This document shows, piece by piece, positions 1-9,171 of a stretch of DNA of 64,000 bases. Source of the DNA: Campylobacter troglodytis (lineage in GTDB: Bacteria > Campylobacterota > Campylobacteria > Campylobacterales > Campylobacteraceae); the NCBI RefSeq assembly GCF_006864425.1, contig NZ_QHLI01000004.1, positions 1-64,000 of the forward strand, read 5' to 3'. Under the pieces are notes generated by a model. That model was not told the DNA's origin. It was given only the letters and a program-made list of their open reading frames with translations, and searched no databases. The translations under genes and the position numbers were made by a program. Numbering within the stretch: the stretch's first letter is position 1; each line of letters starts with the position of its first letter.

Positions 1-1
1 A

Positions 2-199
2 AATAAAAACTTCATTTGCACCCTACTTGAAAACGACAAGGTAACGGACGGACAAGAGACATTAAGCATTCACAAAATGGCAGCAAAGCATTTAAATAAA
101 AGTAATCACAATGGTTGGAGCTATTTTTATGTCGAAATGAGTGAAAAATTTGTCAGCATAGATTCTTTTAGGTATGAATATAAGATGAGAAATTATTAA
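2..199 (+). CDS. C-terminal fragment of a DNA methyltransferase (RAMA-like domain)
   Basis: Open reading frame that enters from the left edge and stops with TAA at 197-199, so only about 65 C-terminal residues are seen. It contains the run LSIHKMAAKHLN followed by NHNGWSYFYV, then SIDSFRYEY. An 'S-IHK-A ... NGW-F/Y-W/Y' pattern is typical of the C-terminal RAMA-type domain fused to adenine or N4-cytosine DNA methyltransferases, where it is thought to help bind DNA. No catalytic motif is inside the window, so the assignment rests on this tail alone. A modification enzyme fits the restriction-modification genes that follow gpsA. It could instead be another protein carrying the same DNA-binding tail. 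Confidence 0.5.
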   Translation, partial: NKNFICTLLENDKVTDGQETLSIHKMAAKHLNKSNHNGWSYFYVEMSEKFVSIDSFRYEYKMRNY

Positions 200-620
200 G
201 CCACAATAAATTAGCAAAAATTTAGTAAAATGATAGTTAAGCTAACATATTTAAATAAAGAAGCTAGAAAATTCACGCAAAGTTTGAATTTTTAAATTTC
301 AAACTCTTGTTTGAATTTAACAAACAATTTACCAATTTGCTAAAATTCAAGTGAAAATTCATGTTTTTGCTAGTAAAAATTTGCGAATTTACTTAAAAGC
401 GTGAATTTTTAGTTTAAAAAATTCAAGGCACATATAGATTATGGAAGATAGAAAATAGAATCTATCTCCTTGATAAAATAAAGCTATGTAAAAGCTTTGT
501 TGTTTGTAGGTTGTTGTCAGTAGTTCGCAAAAAGAGGGGCCAAGCCTTGTAAATTTTTACACAAAAATTCACAAGAAAGGCATAAAAAATTCACGCAAAT
601 TCAAAAAACTAGGACAAAAA
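200..620. other. Intergenic gap upstream of gpsA
   Basis: No gene seen in about 420 bases. The stretch is very AT-rich and carries several copies of the words GTGAATTTT and AAAATTCAC that recur throughout this genome, plus a small inverted pair (AGATAGA/TCTATCT) around 448-478. A weak ribosome site (AGGA) precedes gpsA. Confidence 0.6.
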
Positions 621-1511
621 ATGAGCATAGCAGTCATAGGAGCTGGCAAATGGGGACAGGGGCTTCATTTTGCTTTATCAAAAAAACAAAGCTGTCTTAT
701 AGCCTCACCTCACTCAAAGCTTGAAATAAAAGACTTTGTAAGCATTGAGGAGGCTTTAAACTGTGAATTTTTAGTCTTTGCCCTATCAGCTCAAAACATA
801 GCTTCTTGGCTAAAAGCAAATTTTAAAAACAAAGGACAAAAAATTCTACTTGCCTCAAAGGGCATAGACACGGCTACTTGTCGCTTTTTGGACGAGATTT
901 TTTTGGATTTTGTGGATAAAGAAAACTTTTGCGTTTTAAGCGGACCTTCCTTTGCGGCTGAGGTTATGCAAGGACTTCCTTGTGCCTTGTGCGTAAGTGG
1001 CTATGACAAAGCACTTTGTGAAACCTTTGCTAGCTTTTTTCCACCCTTTATCAAGGCTTATGTAAGCGAGGATGTGCGTGGAGCTGAGATTTGTGGGGCT
1101 TATAAAAATGTCCTTGCCATAGCTAGCGGACTTTGCGAGGGGCTGAATTTAGGCAATAACGCAAGGGCTAGCCTTATCTCAAGGGGGCTGATTGAAATGC
1201 ACCGCTTTGGGGCGAAATTTGGAGCAAAAGAGGAAACCTTTTTGGGTTTAAGTGGGGCTGGGGATTTGTTTTTAACCGCGTCCAGCACTCTTTCTAGAAA
1301 TTTTAGAGCAGGGCTTTTGCTAGCAAGAGGAAAGAGCAAGGATGAGGTAATTGCTGAGCTAAAAGAAGTCGTAGAGGGCGTCCCAACAGCCTTTGCCATA
1401 GCTAAAATCGCTGCAAAGCAAGGAATTTACACGCCCATAGTAAAAGAGGTGCTAGCAATCTTAGAGGGTAAGGACGCAAAAGAAAGCCTCAAGGACCTGC
1501 GTGGTAGGTAG
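621..1511 (+). CDS. gpsA: Glycerol-3-phosphate dehydrogenase [NAD(P)+]
   Basis: Cytosolic enzyme that reduces dihydroxyacetone phosphate to sn-glycerol 3-phosphate, the backbone for phospholipid synthesis. The 296-residue product starts with the Rossmann nucleotide-binding loop IGAGKWGQG (residues 6-14) and has the family motifs LSGPSFAAEV near 106, the GAYKNVLAIASG catalytic-lysine region near 159, and GLSGAGDLFLT near 208. The length is slightly short compared with typical ~330-residue enzymes but normal for Campylobacter. The ATG at 621 follows AGGA. In C. jejuni, as I recall, gpsA sits beside gatB and pyrC2; here restriction-modification genes flank it and the pyrC2-like gene is almost 60 kb away, so the context is rearranged. 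The reading frame is intact. Confidence 0.95.
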   Translation: MSIAVIGAGKWGQGLHFALSKKQSCLIASPHSKLEIKDFVSIEEALNCEFLVFALSAQNIASWLKANFKNKGQKILLASKGIDTATCRFLDEIFLDFVDKENFCVLSGPSFAAEVMQGLPCALCVSGYDKALCETFASFFPPFIKAYVSEDVRGAEICGAYKNVLAIASGLCEGLNLGNNARASLISRGLIEMHRFGAKFGAKEETFLGLSGAGDLFLTASSTLSRNFRAGLLLARGKSKDEVIAELKEVVEGVPTAFAIAKIAAKQGIYTPIVKEVLAILEGKDAKESLKDLRGR

Positions 1512-1618
1512 CTAATGAAGCCCTTAAAGAAGTTTAAGCAAGTTTCTTTTATGAGCACTAAAAGCAGGGCTTTTTTAAGATTTAATTTTAAACCGGTTAC
1601 TCATTTTAAGGTGTAAGA

Positions 1619-2635
1619 ATGGTGTCTAATAATTATCTCACAAAAAACGAGCTTTTGCCACGCCCTATTAATCCTAGCTTATTTGACGAGCTTTTTGATG
1701 AGCCTAAAATTCAGCCAAACAAAGCAACTCACAAGCCCCTGCGTTCGCCACTTTTTTATGTTGGCGATAAATACAAACTTATGCCACAACTCATAAATCT
1801 TTTTCCACAAGAAATTCACAGCTATTTTGAGCCTTTTTGTGGCGGAGGAAGTTCGTTTTTAAATGTCAAGGCAAGGACTTATTATCTCAATGACATTGAT
1901 AACAAACTCATTTTATTGCACAAATTTTTGCAAGGCAAAGCCCAAGATAAAGAGCATTTTTTTGATGAACTTTTTGCCATCATTAAGCAATATAAACTTT
2001 CTTGTTCTTTACTTGGCATTAACGCACCCTTATCCTTGCGAAAGGCTTACAAAAAGACTTATTTTGCCAAATTTAACAAAGATGCCTATCTTAAAATGCG
2101 TGAGGATTTTAATGCTGATAAACAAGGCATTGCAAGGCTTTACTTGCTTTTAATTTATGGCTTTAACCGTTTTTTAAGATTTAATGCAAGGGGCGATTTT
2201 AACTTGCCTGTGGGTAATGTGGATTTTAATGCTAATGTTTTTAACGCACTAAATGGATATTTTGACTTTGTAAAGTCTCGCAAGATTGAATTTTTTAATT
2301 TAGATTATGCTGAATTTTTGGCGAATTTTGAATTTAATAAAGATGATTTTATCTATTTTGACCCGCCATATCTCATCAGCGATAGCGAGTATAACAAACT
2401 TTGGAGTGAGGATAAAGAGCGTGAATTTTACGCATTTTTAGACGCTTTAAATTTAAAAGGTGTGTGCTTTGGGCTTAGCAACTTGCTAACCCACAAAGGC
2501 AGACACAATGCCCTATTAGAACATTTTGCGCGAAAATATCACTGCACGAACATTGTGAGTAATTATATTAGCTTTAATGACAACAGCATTAAAAAAGACT
2601 CAAAAGAACTTTATGTAAGCAATTTTAAAAGGTAA
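1619..2635 (+). CDS. D12-class (Dam-type) DNA adenine methyltransferase
   Basis: Transfers a methyl group from S-adenosylmethionine to adenine N6 in a specific DNA site. The order of motifs is that of the alpha/D12 class: FYVGDKYKLMPQL near residue 47, FEPFCGGGSSF (SAM-binding FxGxG) near 70, then a long target-recognition region, and the catalytic DPPY in YFDPPYLISDSEYN near 246. At 338 residues it is full length and uninterrupted. It lies three bases upstream of a decayed AlwI-type endonuclease and is followed by a second, broken D12 methyltransferase. Type IIS enzymes with asymmetric sites commonly need two adenine methyltransferases, so this was probably one half of a modification pair that outlived its nuclease. 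The recognition sequence cannot be read from the protein. Confidence 0.88.
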   Translation: MVSNNYLTKNELLPRPINPSLFDELFDEPKIQPNKATHKPLRSPLFYVGDKYKLMPQLINLFPQEIHSYFEPFCGGGSSFLNVKARTYYLNDIDNKLILLHKFLQGKAQDKEHFFDELFAIIKQYKLSCSLLGINAPLSLRKAYKKTYFAKFNKDAYLKMREDFNADKQGIARLYLLLIYGFNRFLRFNARGDFNLPVGNVDFNANVFNALNGYFDFVKSRKIEFFNLDYAEFLANFEFNKDDFIYFDPPYLISDSEYNKLWSEDKEREFYAFLDALNLKGVCFGLSNLLTHKGRHNALLEHFARKYHCTNIVSNYISFNDNSIKKDSKELYVSNFKR

Positions 2636-2638
2636 AAA

Positions 2639-4185
2639 ATGAGTAAAGAAAGAAAGCCCGAATACAAAATCTTATCATTTAGCACAACGATGAGAAATCC
2701 ACAAAGAATAGCGGAGTTTTTAAAGGCGTTACTGCCTTTTGAAAATCAAACATTAAGCCACGAAGTGATAATGCAAGTTGTAACTCATTTAATCGCAAAT
2801 AAACTCTATGTGCCGTTGTATGCGAGTAGGAATTTTAAAGAAATTTTGGATAGCGATGAAATTTTTAGCACGAGTCAAACGCAAGAAATCATTGAAAATT
2901 CGCCACAAAAGCACAAGGAAAAAGGCTTTGATGGGGGTTGGGACTCAAGATTTGATACTTGGTATAAACTGCCTATGGAATTTGGATTTTGTTATTATGC
3001 AATGAATGAATCTTTGCTTATCTCAAACACAATTTACTCATAGATGCCATCAATGAAATTCCAAGCAAAAAAAATTTCAAATATCTTTTTAAATTGTATG
3101 ATGAAATATCAAAGCAATAATCCTTTTAGACGAGTTTTAAATGCAAATGTGCCTTTGCTTTTATTATTAAATACAATGATGATTTTAAGGCAAGAAGTGG
3201 GCGATTCTAAAATTCACAAAGATGAGATTTCGTTTTTGCTATGTTGGAGAGATAATGATGCACAAAATCTCGCAAAAAAGATTTTAAAATTTAGGCAAAT
3301 TTACCCATCTTTTGCATATTCTAGCGAAATTATTTATAAGGAATGTTTGCAAATTTTAGGCTCAAAAAATGAAAAACGCTTTAAAATTTCTCAAATTTGT
3401 GGCGCAAGCATAGATGAATATATCCCGAATCACAGGCATTATCTCACTTCGTGGAAATGGTAGATTTTTAGACTTTAACACCTTTGAAATGCCAAAAATT
3501 GACTATGTGATAAAAATTTACTCGCAATTTCACACCTTTACTGATAAAAGAGCGTATTTTGAGTATATGGGGCAAATTGACAATGAAATTTTAGAAATCA
3601 AAGAAAGCGTGGCTTTGCAAACAAAAGAAGGTCTAAAATACGAAGTATTAGCCAAATTTGCAAACACTTATACCAAAGAACAGATTTATAAAGAATTAAA
3701 AATTTTAGAATCTAAAAAAGCAAAATCTGAAAATGAAGTGTTTAAATTTATCCCAGAACCTACGAGATTTGAGTTTTTAAGTGCCATTGCCTTAAAACAA
3801 AATTTTGTGAATTTACAAGTTTTGCCAAATTATGCAATCGATGATGAGGGTTTGCCACGCAATCACGCAAGTGGCAATCAGCCTGATATTGTTTGCATTG
3901 ACAAGGAAAGTGAGAGTATAGTTGAGCTAAGTCTCATTTGTGGTAGAATGCAAGTAAATAATGAAATGTTACCCAAGGCACTTAAAAGAAGTGATAAAGG
4001 TTTCAAAACAAAAGCAAAATTTTGCCATTTTTATAGCACCAAAGATTTTTGAGGACACGCAAAGATATGTTGAATTTATAAAATTTAGGGAAAATTTAGA
4101 CATTAGAAATCTTAGTATTGTGGAATTTATCAAAAATCTTAAACAATGCGAAAAAATAACTCAAATAAAGCAAAGCAATGTTTAA
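2639..4185 (+). pseudogene. AlwI-family type II restriction endonuclease, frameshifted
   Basis: The pieces read together as one protein of about 510 residues. It opens YKILSFSTTMRNPQRIAEF, has the GFDGGWDSRFDTWYKL block, IISLRGNGRFLDF in the middle and FAIFIAPKIFEDTQRYVEF near the end. This order resembles AlwI-type enzymes as I know them. Reading needs at least four frame changes: near 3030, near 3105, near 3420, and at the CCC at 3971-3973. At the last site, removing one C restores MLPRHLKE; the site near 3420 also lies at a CCC. The first frame also ends in an in-frame TAG at 3041-3043. The gene starts three bases after an intact methyltransferase and runs into the start of a second one, the layout of a type IIS system. 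Either true decay or draft sequence errors would look like this; nearby housekeeping genes are unbroken, which favours decay. Confidence 0.65.
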
Positions 4186-5397
4186 ACTCCCATCACGCCG
4201 CTACACAGGGGCAAAAACAAGGCTTTTAAGCCACATTCAAAGCGTTTTTTAAAGCATTTAAAGACGCTTAATGACAAAGATAATTTAAGTTTTTTTGATG
4301 TCTTTGTAGGAACGGGGGTTGTTACTTGGCATTTTATGAATGAATTTACAAATAAAAATGCGAATTTAAAAGAAAATTCAAGTGAAAATTTATTTATGAA
4401 CTCAAATAAAAATTCGCAAAACAATTTAAATTCAAAGCAAAATTCACAAATAAACTCAAACAAAAACTCAACATTAAATTCACAAAAAAATTTAAATCCA
4501 AGCACCAAAATTCCGCATTTTTCACGCTTTTTAATCAATGATTTTTTGCATTCAAATTATGCCATTTATCAAGGCTTTTTTAAAAAAGGATACTTTGAAA
4601 TGGCAAAATTACAAGATTTAGCACAAGCTTATAATGCCTTAAAGCACAAGGATTTAAAATCAAATTATTATGAAAAAGCCTTTGGCGGATTATTTTTTAG
4701 CAAAAATGATGCCACAAAATTAGGCTTTATAAGAGATGATTTAGACACGCTTTTACACACAAAGCAAATCACGCAAAAAGAGTTTTATATCTTGCTAGCT
4801 AGTCTTATTTATAGTGCTGATAGAGTGGCAAATACTGTGGGGCATTATGAAATTTAGCGCAAAAATGTGTCCTTGCAAGATAGGCTTAAATTTGAGCTTA
4901 TTGAGCCTTTACAACCTTTTTGCGAAGTAGAGATTTTTAAGCAAGATTCTAATGCGTTGGTGCAGGATTTTGTGGGGCAAAAACGCCACATTGACATAGC
5001 CTTTATCGACCCGCCTTATAACTCAAGGCAGTATTCACGCTTTTATCACTTGCTTGAAACCCTTGCAAAAAACGACAAACCCACACTTTACGGAGTAGCA
5101 AGAAAGCCTGAATCTGAGCTCATAAGTGCTTACTGTAAAAGCGAGGCGGTTTTTGCCTTTGAGAAGCTAGTGGCAACTTTGGCAAAATTTACAAAAATCT
5201 TGCTTGTTACTTATAATAACACCTATACTTCAAAATCAAGCTCAAGCCACAATAAAATCACGCTCGAACAAATAGCTAAAATTTTAGAAAGTGTCGGCAA
5301 AACGCATAAATATGAGTTTAATTTTCAAGCCTTTAGCAGCGGCAAAACAAATTTTAATAATCACAAAGAAATGATTTTTGTGTGCGAGCTTGGCTAG
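4178..5397 (+). pseudogene. Second D12-class adenine methyltransferase, disrupted
   Basis: The gene starts at ATG 4178 (MFKLPSRRYTGAKTRLLSHI) and overlaps the end of the endonuclease relic. A six-T tract near 4239 puts it out of frame; one more T restores FLKHLKTLN...FFDVFVGTGVV, the SAM-binding motif. The 3' half holds the catalytic IAFIDPPYNSRQYSRFYH and VTYNNTYTSKSSSSHNK, typical of this class. An in-frame TAG at 4855-4857 interrupts GHYEI/RKNVSLQD, so at least two lesions separate it from activity. Between motif blocks (about 4345-4509) lies an insert of roughly 55 residues made almost only of Asn, Ser, Lys, Gln and Glu, absent from relatives I know. The enzyme would have partnered the intact methyltransferase upstream. 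Confidence 0.75.
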
Positions 5398-6224
5398 ATT
5401 TTTTGCTATTTTAGTCTTGTCAAGGACTTAGGTGAAGTATGAAAGCGTGAATTTTTTTAAGATTTTTGTTTGCTTTTGCTTGAATTTTCGCATTTTTACC
5501 TTAAAATTTAGCTTTTTTACCTTGTTTGAATTTTTTAGCTTTTAGCATTGTCAAGAATTAGGGTGAAGCAAAAAAATGAGGTTTAAGATTTTTTGTGCAA
5601 ATTTGTGTTTTAAAACTTTGTAAGATATTTTTAAAAAGAGTGGGATTTTGTGTTTTAAGAACTTGTGTAATATTTTGCAAAAAGCGTTCATTTTTTAGAA
5701 CTTGTAAGCTAAGATATTTTTACACTTTGTGTGTGAATTTTTTGCTAAAAGATCTGAGTTTTATTTAGTATTGTCTGCTAATTTTTATCAAAAAATGCTA
5801 AAACAGCTTAGCTAAATTCACAAGGCTAAGATTGCTAATAAAGGCTTATTTTAGCATTTATTACCTAAGATCCTCTTTGTATAATCTTGTCTCGTAGCTT
5901 TTCTTTAATATGACACCTTTTTTCATAGCGATGATAAAAGCATCATAAAGATAAAAGCTAAGTATAAGATGGCAAAGCAAAAATTTAAGGCTAAATAACA
6001 AAGCGGTTTATAAATTTGGTTTTTTAAAAAAGCTATGCTTTAAGAAGCTTGTTAGAAATAATGTGCAAAATTTACATTTAAAAAGCCTTTAAGCCTTAAA
6101 AAGCTTTTAAAATTCAAGGCTATAAAAGAGTTTGAACCTTTGAATTTAAGGCAGATCAAAGAAACTAAGATTTTTAAAAAGCTTTTAGCATTAATCTTTT
6201 ATTAAAATTTGCTAAAAGCTTAAA
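5398..6224. other. AT-rich gap with gene debris
   Basis: No intact gene in about 830 bases. It contains runs of the GTGAATTTT word at its left end and, near 5868-5965, a short stretch similar to the 3' part of the ceuD-type ATPase gene (listed separately). The rest looks like decayed sequence with no recognisable product. Confidence 0.6.
5868..5965 (-). pseudogene. Relic of an iron-siderophore ABC ATPase gene (3' part)
   Basis: About 95 bases align by eye with the 3' region of the ceuD-type gene at about 7548-7640. Shared blocks include ATCCTCTTTGTATAATCTTG against ATCCTCTTGTATGATCTTG, and TTTTCATAGCGATGATAAAA against CTTTCATAGTGATGATAAAA, in the same order and strand. Differences are spread throughout and the frame is not maintained. 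This looks like the stump of a second siderophore-transport ATPase gene, or an old partial duplication, just downstream of the living operon. Confidence 0.55.
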
Positions 6225-6245
6225 AGAATCTTATTTTAAGATTCT
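6225..6245 (-). terminator. Rho-independent terminator of the ceu operon
   Basis: Perfect 9-bp stem AGAATCTTA/TAAGATTCT with a three-base loop, starting three bases beyond the ceuE stop codon. On the minus strand it is followed by TTTTAAG, a short U-run. Confidence 0.65.
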
Positions 6246-6247
6246 AG

Positions 6248-7228
6248 CTATTTTATGGCGTTAAATACCTCTTCGCTCATATCCTTTAAGGATCTTAGCC
6301 CACCTCCTGAAAGATACCAATAATCCGGATCTAGATAAATGATCTTATCTGTTTGAGCTGCCTTTGTTTTTGCAACTATGGGATTGTTTAGTGTATCGCT
6401 TGCTTTTTCTTGATTACCAACTACTACATTTCTATCTATGATGAAGAGGTAATCGGGATTTTTTTCTAAGATATACTCAGCATTTATGCTATTTCCGTGT
6501 GTGCCTACCTTTATGTTTGTATCAACAGGCCTTATGCCAAAGACATCGTGTATGATGCCAAAGCGAGAAGCAGAGCCAAAAACAGACATTCTATTTGCAT
6601 TTGTGAGGATTATAAGCCCTGTTTTGCTCTCATCTAAATCCTTTTTAAATTCATCGATCTGTGAATTTAAAGCCTCTATTTGCGCCTTGGCTTCTTCTTC
6701 TTTGTCATAGAGCCTAGCTATACTTAGGGTTTTGTTTTCAAAAGAGCTTAAAAAATTCGCATTGTCAATGCCTACGAAGATGGTTGGAGCTATTTGACTT
6801 AGCTTGTCATAATGTCTTGCTTGCCTTCCTGAGATTATTATTAGATCAGGCTTAAGCTCATTAATGGCTTCAAAGTCAAGTTCTTGCACAGAACCAACGG
6901 GCTTTTTGTCCTTAAAGCTTGAAAGATAAGCAGGTAAAACCCTAATCGCTGTTCCAGCTACCTTATCGCTTAATCCTAAGGCTTCAAGGGTATCAAGGGT
7001 TCCTAGATCAAAAACCACCAATCTTTCAGGATTTTTCCCAATCTTAGTTGTGCCTAAGGAGTGCTTAAACTCAAAATGCTCTCCCTTGTCGCTTAAAACT
7101 ATGGGGGTTACAATGACCTCACCTCTTGCTTGGGTGGTATTTGTATCTTGTTGAGTGCCTTTTTTTTCGCAAGCGATGAAGGCAAAAACTAACAAACTTG
7201 CACTTAAAATGCAAAGAATCTTCTTCAT
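6248..7228 (-). CDS. ceuE: Ferric-enterobactin-type substrate-binding lipoprotein CeuE
   Basis: Periplasmic binding component that captures ferric catecholate siderophores and delivers them to the CeuBC permease. The 326-residue product starts with a lipoprotein signal (lipobox FIAC near residues 17-20) and carries the class III binding-protein fold: LVVFDLGTLDTLEALGL near 70, the LKPDLIIISGRQARHYDKL block, FVGIDNANFLSSFENK and GIIHDVFGIRPVDTNIKVGTH. These blocks follow the C. jejuni CeuE sequence as I remember it. It is the last gene of the minus-strand operon; the gap of about 250 bases from the ATPase gene is larger than the other joints, so it may also have its own promoter. A terminator follows. 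Confidence 0.92.
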   Translation of the reverse strand: MKKILCILSASLLVFAFIACEKKGTQQDTNTTQARGEVIVTPIVLSDKGEHFEFKHSLGTTKIGKNPERLVVFDLGTLDTLEALGLSDKVAGTAIRVLPAYLSSFKDKKPVGSVQELDFEAINELKPDLIIISGRQARHYDKLSQIAPTIFVGIDNANFLSSFENKTLSIARLYDKEEEAKAQIEALNSQIDEFKKDLDESKTGLIILTNANRMSVFGSASRFGIIHDVFGIRPVDTNIKVGTHGNSINAEYILEKNPDYLFIIDRNVVVGNQEKASDTLNNPIVAKTKAAQTDKIIYLDPDYWYLSGGGLRSLKDMSEEVFNAIK

Positions 7229-7477
7229 TTTTTATCCTTTCTAATTAAATTTAGGTTCTTTTATTTTGTAAGCTAAATTCAAGGTCCTTTGAATTTATTT
7301 AAACTCTTTTATAAAAAATTTTAATCTTTTTAAAAAAGCTTGTCTTTTTAAGATTTTGCTTAAGCCTTGCAAACTACTAGGCATAAACGCTTAATATGAG
7401 ATTTCAACACCAATAGCCTTATATTTTAAGCAAAATGCCCCTTCCTAGCCTTTTAAAATTCATAAAAGAGCCTAAAT

Positions 7478-8236
7478 TTAATCATAATACAAACAGATCT
7501 TTTTATCATCTATAAGCTTTATATTTATATTCATATCATAGGTTTGTTTTAAAATATCCTCTTGTATGATCTTGTCATTTGTGTCTTCTTTTAATATGGC
7601 ACCGTCTTTCATAGTGATGATAAAATCACTATAAACAGAGGCGAAATTTATATCGTGCAAGACAACCACAACTGCCTTGTTAAAGTCATTTACTAGGTTT
7701 CTTAGCATCTTCATTATTTGAACGCTATGCTTCATATCAAGATTATTTAAGGGCTCATCAAGCAAGACATACTCGGTATCTTGGGCTATAATCATAGCTA
7801 TAAAGGCTCTTTGCCTTTGTCCTCCGCTAAGCGTGTCTAAGAATCTATCTTGCAGGTCCTCAAGTCCCATATATTCAATGGCTTGTTGAATTTTTGCCCT
7901 ATCCTCCTCACCAAGCCTTCCAGCACAGTAAGGAAAGCGTCCAAAGGCTACAAGCTCTTTAACCCTAAGCCTAAGATGGACATGATTTTGCTGTTTTAAT
8001 ATGCTAATCTTTCTTGCTAAAAGCTCGCTTTTATAGCTTTTAAGTGGCTTGTTATCAAAAAACACCTCTCCGCTGTCTGCCTTTAAAAGCCTTGCTGCTA
8101 TGCTTAAAACAGTGCTTTTTCCAGCTCCATTGGCTCCTATTAAAGAAGTAATTGCCCTTGGCTTAAATTCTAAACTTACATCTTTTAATATGCTTTTTTC
8201 TCCGTAATTTTTATTTATGCCTTGAAGTCTTATCAT
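7478..8236 (-). CDS. ceuD: Siderophore ABC transporter ATP-binding protein CeuD
   Basis: Cytoplasmic ATPase that powers ferric-siderophore import through CeuBC. The 252-residue protein has Walker A GANGAGKST (residues 34-42), the Q-loop region KQQNHVHL, signature LSGGQRQR, Walker B YVLLDEPLNNLD and the H-loop VLHDINFA, all intact. Its start overlaps the end of ceuC by four bases, which suggests translational coupling. A decayed relative of its 3' end lies at 5868-5965, about 1.6 kb further along the strand. Confidence 0.92.
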   Translation of the reverse strand: MIRLQGINKNYGEKSILKDVSLEFKPRAITSLIGANGAGKSTVLSIAARLLKADSGEVFFDNKPLKSYKSELLARKISILKQQNHVHLRLRVKELVAFGRFPYCAGRLGEEDRAKIQQAIEYMGLEDLQDRFLDTLSGGQRQRAFIAMIIAQDTEYVLLDEPLNNLDMKHSVQIMKMLRNLVNDFNKAVVVVLHDINFASVYSDFIITMKDGAILKEDTNDKIIQEDILKQTYDMNINIKLIDDKKICLYYD

Positions 8237-9171
8237 AATTTACCACCCTTTAAAACAAGATAAATGAAATAAATGCCTCCTAAAAAATTAATCACCACGC
8301 TAACTGTTGTATCAAAGGCAAAGACACGAGAAACAATTAACATCCCACCAACCAAGGTGATAATAGAAATAAAAGAACAACCCAAAAGCAAGATGCTATG
8401 CTTATAGGTGCGAAAAAACTCATAGCTGATATTTGCCACCAAAAGTCCTAAAAAGGTAATGGGACCAACAAGTGCCGTGCTTACAGAAACAAGCACAGCT
8501 ACTATGATCATTAATTTAGACACAAGCTGATGATAAGGAACCCCAAGGCTTATGCAAAGATCCTTATCTAAGCTTAGAGGATCAAGATACTTAAAATACC
8601 TAAAGATAAAGACGAAGGATAGGGCTATTAAGATATAAGCAAGGAGTAAAATTTGAGACTGTATATTATTAAAACTTGCAAACATCCTTCCTTGAACCAC
8701 CAAAAATTCATCAGGATCAATTAAAACCTCAAAAAATAAAGACAAAGATGAAAAAAAGGTCCCAAAGATCAGCCCCAAAAGCAAGATCAAATATATATTC
8801 CTACCCTCTTTAAATAAGATCTTATAAAAAATCAAGGTAAAAACCACCATACTTAGAGTAGAGATTAAAAAATTCACATTTTCATTGTAGGTGCTTATGT
8901 GAGCTGAGCCCAAAGCAAATACAAGAAAGGCTTGAAGCATGGTATAAAGTGAGTCAAGTCCTATTATGCTTGGGGTTAGAATTTTATTTTGAGTTATGGT
9001 TTGAAAGATAACGGTTGATACTCCTATGCTAACTCCAACAGCTATGATAGCACCTATGGCTAGACTTCTGTTATGAATGGCAAAGTCAGGATACTTGCCA
9101 AGTCCTGTGAATATATAAGCTAGTATGCAAAGTATAGCCACAAGGGCTAAAATTATAAGCCTTTTAAGCAT
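8233..9171 (-). CDS. ceuC: Siderophore ABC transporter permease CeuC
   Basis: Inner-membrane permease of the FecCD/BtuC family, 312 residues, almost entirely hydrophobic with about nine predicted membrane spans. Family features include the GVSIGVSTVIFQTITQNKIL block in the N-terminal third and ALVGPITFLGLLVANI in the C-terminal third, the coupling region that contacts the ATPase. It overlaps ceuB upstream by eight bases and ceuD downstream by four, so the three are one transcript. It should pair with CeuB as a heterodimeric channel. Confidence 0.9.
   Translation of the reverse strand: MLKRLIILALVAILCILAYIFTGLGKYPDFAIHNRSLAIGAIIAVGVSIGVSTVIFQTITQNKILTPSIIGLDSLYTMLQAFLVFALGSAHISTYNENVNFLISTLSMVVFTLIFYKILFKEGRNIYLILLLGLIFGTFFSSLSLFFEVLIDPDEFLVVQGRMFASFNNIQSQILLLAYILIALSFVFIFRYFKYLDPLSLDKDLCISLGVPYHQLVSKLMIIVAVLVSVSTALVGPITFLGLLVANISYEFFRTYKHSILLLGCSFISIITLVGGMLIVSRVFAFDTTVSVVINFLGGIYFIYLVLKGGKL

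Noticed and set aside
2639-3043. Separate 134-residue gene at the start of the endonuclease region
   Set aside because: It continues into later blocks of the same AlwI-type protein once frames are joined.
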